Below are positions 7,182 to 8,781 of a DNA stretch of 8,781 nt, one piece after another; positions within the stretch are counted from its first letter, which is position 1, and each line of letters opens with the position of its first letter. The notes beneath the pieces were generated by a model. It worked only from the letters and a program-made list of their open reading frames with translations. It had not been told where the DNA came from and searched no databases. A program made the position numbers and the translations under genes. The stretch covers positions 1 to 8,781 of the forward strand of contig JAJZSX010000083.1 of assembly GCA_021849435.1 (NCBI GenBank), given 5' to 3'. The DNA comes from Actinomycetes bacterium (GTDB taxonomy: Bacteria; Actinomycetota; Acidimicrobiia; Acidimicrobiales; RAAP-2).

Positions 7182-7205
7182 TTGACCGATTACACGACAC
7201 GGTTG

Positions 7206-7230
7206 GCGACCTCACCGTGGTGGCGGTCGC
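7206..7230. terminator. Possible bidirectional hairpin between convergent genes
   Basis: GCGACC (7206-7211) pairs with GGTCGC (7225-7230), and CACC (7213-7216) can pair with GGTG (7219-7222) inside it, with a small bulge. It lies between the convergent ends of the mini-protein gene and the tetR gene. There is no U-run, so if it ends transcription it would be of the U-less type; evidence is structural only. Confidence 0.3.
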
Positions 7231-7278
7231 ACCGACGTCGCGGTAGGGGCAGCCTCGAAAGCAATTTCGCGCGCTGCG

Positions 7279-7992
7279 CTAGGGCGTCGGCGCGTCGGGT
7301 GCCGCTGGTGATGCCTCGCTCGCGCGGTTAGCCGAGCCACAGCGCGACGCACGGATCGCCGCGATGACGACCGCCTCGGGCGGCGGCGGCGGCAGGGCGC
7401 TCGGCGCGCGGCGTTCGGTCATCAGTCCGTCGAGCATGATGCGCAGGTAGCGACGCCACAGGTCGGGCGCGACGTCGTTCGCACCGCCCGAGAGCGAGCT
7501 GATCATCATCTCGAGCACCGGGATATCGGCCTCGACGACGTCGGGGCGCAGGTAGCCGTCACGCTGGGCCCGCTCGACGAGCGCCATCATGGCGGGCACG
7601 AGGCGGGTCTTGGCCGCCACCATCCGCTCTTCGGCGTAGGGCGCGCCCATGATCACCTCGCGTAGTCCGCGGTTCGCGCAGAGCCGACCGAGTGCCTCCT
7701 CGAGGAACCACACGAAGCCGTCCCACGAGTTCCCCATCTCGTTGGCGCGATGAACGAGGTCGGCGATCTCGTCGATCTCGTGCTCGAAGAGCGCCCAGAC
7801 CAACGAGTCCTTGTCGGGGAACCGGCGATAGACCGTGGCGACGCCAACGTCGGCAGCGACCGCGATGTCGTCAAAGACGACGTCGAGCCCCCTGGCCGCG
7901 AAGACGGACGCCGCGGCCGCGAGGATCTTCTCGCGATTCCTCGCCGCGTCGGCCCGCAACGGTCGTTCGCTCGCGTTCGATGTGGTGGTCAC
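7279..7992 (-). CDS. TetR/AcrR-family transcriptional repressor
   Basis: A 237-residue DNA-binding regulator, probably controlling the divergent MFS exporter and itself. The N-terminal TetR domain is clear: NREKILAAAASVFAARG (helix 1), DDIAVAADVGVATVYRRFPDKDSLVWALF (helix-turn-helix to helix 4), ending near residue 70. The C-terminal ligand-binding/dimerisation part is helical, with the usual TetR_C-like segments such as GFVWFLEEALGRL and ISSLSGGANDVAPDLWRRYLRIML. The last ~40 residues are a Pro/Ala/Ser-rich tail (SALPPPPPEA onward), likely disordered. The start is GTG at 7992 because GGGAGGGAGGAG ends two bases upstream; a GTG at 8025 would lengthen it by 11 residues but lies upstream of that ribosome-binding site. 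The ligand is unknown; the neighbour suggests a toxic small molecule that the pump exports. Confidence 0.94.
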   Translation of the reverse strand: MTTTSNASERPLRADAARNREKILAAAASVFAARGLDVVFDDIAVAADVGVATVYRRFPDKDSLVWALFEHEIDEIADLVHRANEMGNSWDGFVWFLEEALGRLCANRGLREVIMGAPYAEERMVAAKTRLVPAMMALVERAQRDGYLRPDVVEADIPVLEMMISSLSGGANDVAPDLWRRYLRIMLDGLMTERRAPSALPPPPPEAVVIAAIRASRCGSANRASEASPAAPDAPTP

Positions 7993-8026
7993 AACTCCTC
8001 CCTCCCATAAATTTAGCAGTTTCACA

Positions 8027-8094
8027 GTTAAGTGGAACGACTTGCTCCAGATATCGCTAGAGTGGAATAACTGGAGTCATCCATTCCAGTTAAC
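8027..8094. promoter_or_regulatory. Candidate TetR operator: three related half-sites between tetR and the exporter
   Basis: Three copies of one box are visible: TTCCAGTTAAC on the plus strand (8084-8094); TTCCACTTAAC on the minus strand (8037-8027), one mismatch; and a degenerate CTCCAGTTATT on the minus strand (8076-8066). The second and third lie in the same orientation and the first is opposed. The inner pair makes an exact inverted repeat TAACTGGA (8068-8075) and TCCAGTTA (8085-8092) with a nine-base spacer, just before the exporter's Shine-Dalgarno. The remaining box lies 35 bases upstream of the tetR GTG. AGTGGAA is also repeated at 8031 and 8061. This arrangement suits repression of the exporter plus autoregulation, as is usual for divergent TetR/MFS pairs. 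Confidence 0.6.
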
Positions 8095-8110
8095 CGACGA
8101 AGGAGTCATC

Positions 8111-8781
8111 GTGTCTGACGCAACGACCACCATCTCGCCCAAGGTCGCCGAGCGGGCCGCTAAGGCCCACGAACGGCGGTGGTGGATTCTGGCGGTGCTC
8201 GCGATCGCGCAGTTGATGGTCATCTTGGACGGAACGATCGTCAACATCGCGCTGCCCACCGCGCAGCACGCACTCGCCTTCTCCAACTCCGACCGCCAGT
8301 GGATCGTGACGGCGTACTCGCTCGCCTTCGGGAGCCTGCTCCTGCTCGGCGGCCGCGTATCGGACTACATCGGTCGCAAGAACGCGTTGATCATCGGCCT
8401 CGTCGGCTTCGCCGGCGCCTCGGCCCTCGGCGCGGCCTCGGTGAACTTCACGATGCTCGTCACCGCACGCACCATCCAGGGGGCCTTCGGCGCCCTGCTC
8501 GCACCGGCCGTGCTCGCGCTACTCACCACGACCTTCGTCGACCCCGACGAGCGGGGTAAGGCCTTCGCCATCTACGGTGCCGTCGCCGGGGCCGGTGGCG
8601 CGCTCGGACTCCTGCTCGGCGGCGTACTCACTTCGTACGCGTCGTGGCGCTGGACGCTGCTCGTGAACCTCTTCTTCGCCGCGGTCAGCGTCGTCGGCGC
8701 CGTCACACTCTTGAAGCACGACCGGGGCGTCGACCACGACCCGCTGGACTGGCCCGGCGTCCTCACCGGCACCACCGGGCT
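8111..8781 (+). CDS. DHA2-type (EmrB/QacA, 14-TM) MFS drug exporter, 3' end cut by window edge
   Basis: Inner-membrane proton-coupled exporter; 223 complete codons of an expected ~450-550 are visible. After a basic cytoplasmic N-terminus, TM1 carries the D1 motif LDGTIVNIALP (39-49). The TM2-TM3 loop has motif A, GGRVSDYIGRK (80-90). TM4 has motif B with Arg120 in RTIQGAFGALLAPA, and TM5 has the antiporter motif C, GAVAGAGGALGLLLGG (156-171). SWRWTLLVN (178-186) begins TM6. Motif C and D1 place it with drug:H+ antiporters of the DHA2 branch. GTG at 8111 follows AGGAG (8101-8105) with a five-base spacer. It is divergently transcribed from tetR, with shared operator-like repeats in the spacer, so expression is probably induced when TetR binds a ligand. 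Substrates cannot be assigned. Confidence 0.96.
   Translation, partial: MSDATTTISPKVAERAAKAHERRWWILAVLAIAQLMVILDGTIVNIALPTAQHALAFSNSDRQWIVTAYSLAFGSLLLLGGRVSDYIGRKNALIIGLVGFAGASALGAASVNFTMLVTARTIQGAFGALLAPAVLALLTTTFVDPDERGKAFAIYGAVAGAGGALGLLLGGVLTSYASWRWTLLVNLFFAAVSVVGAVTLLKHDRGVDHDPLDWPGVLTGTTG

Overview
The window is a high-GC bacterial chromosome segment. Many genes start with GTG behind strong GGGAGG-type Shine-Dalgarno sequences. Together with the DUF3417-type glycogen phosphorylase, the lysine-rich mini-protein and the HicA-like small protein, this points to an actinobacterium; I cannot name a genus.

Layout. Positions 1-4585 hold a minus-strand alpha-glucan operon. glgP (alpha-glucan phosphorylase) comes first and malQ (4-alpha-glucanotransferase) follows through a 4-base GTGA stop/start overlap; malQ runs off the left edge just short of its end. 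MalQ rearranges short maltodextrins into longer ones that GlgP can phosphorolyse to glucose-1-phosphate, so the pair forms a glycogen/maltodextrin breakdown unit. Upstream of glgP on the same strand (4717-5271) lies an odd ORF. Its last ~80 residues match the C-terminus of a LivF-type ABC ATPase, but the Walker A region is absent and the Walker B/signature region is unrecognisable; it looks like a decayed or rearranged remnant. A plus-strand gene (5350-5637) encodes a 95-residue HicA-like protein with no HicB partner in the window.

Positions 5744-6877 (minus) encode a zinc-less MDR-superfamily oxidoreductase. It is divergent from a 37-residue lysine-rich mini-protein (7068-7181, plus); the spacer between them holds a perfect 16-base palindrome and a hairpin. 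The right end is a classical divergent regulator/exporter pair: a TetR repressor (7279-7992, minus) and a DHA2-type MFS drug exporter (8111 to the edge, plus). The 118-base spacer contains three related half-sites of the form TTCCAGTTAAC, a convincing candidate TetR operator.

No rRNA, tRNA, CRISPR, IS element or phage gene was seen. I find no clearly new multi-gene system. The items most worth checking are the livF remnant with its 22-base palindrome, the solitary HicA-like gene, and the three-site TetR operator.
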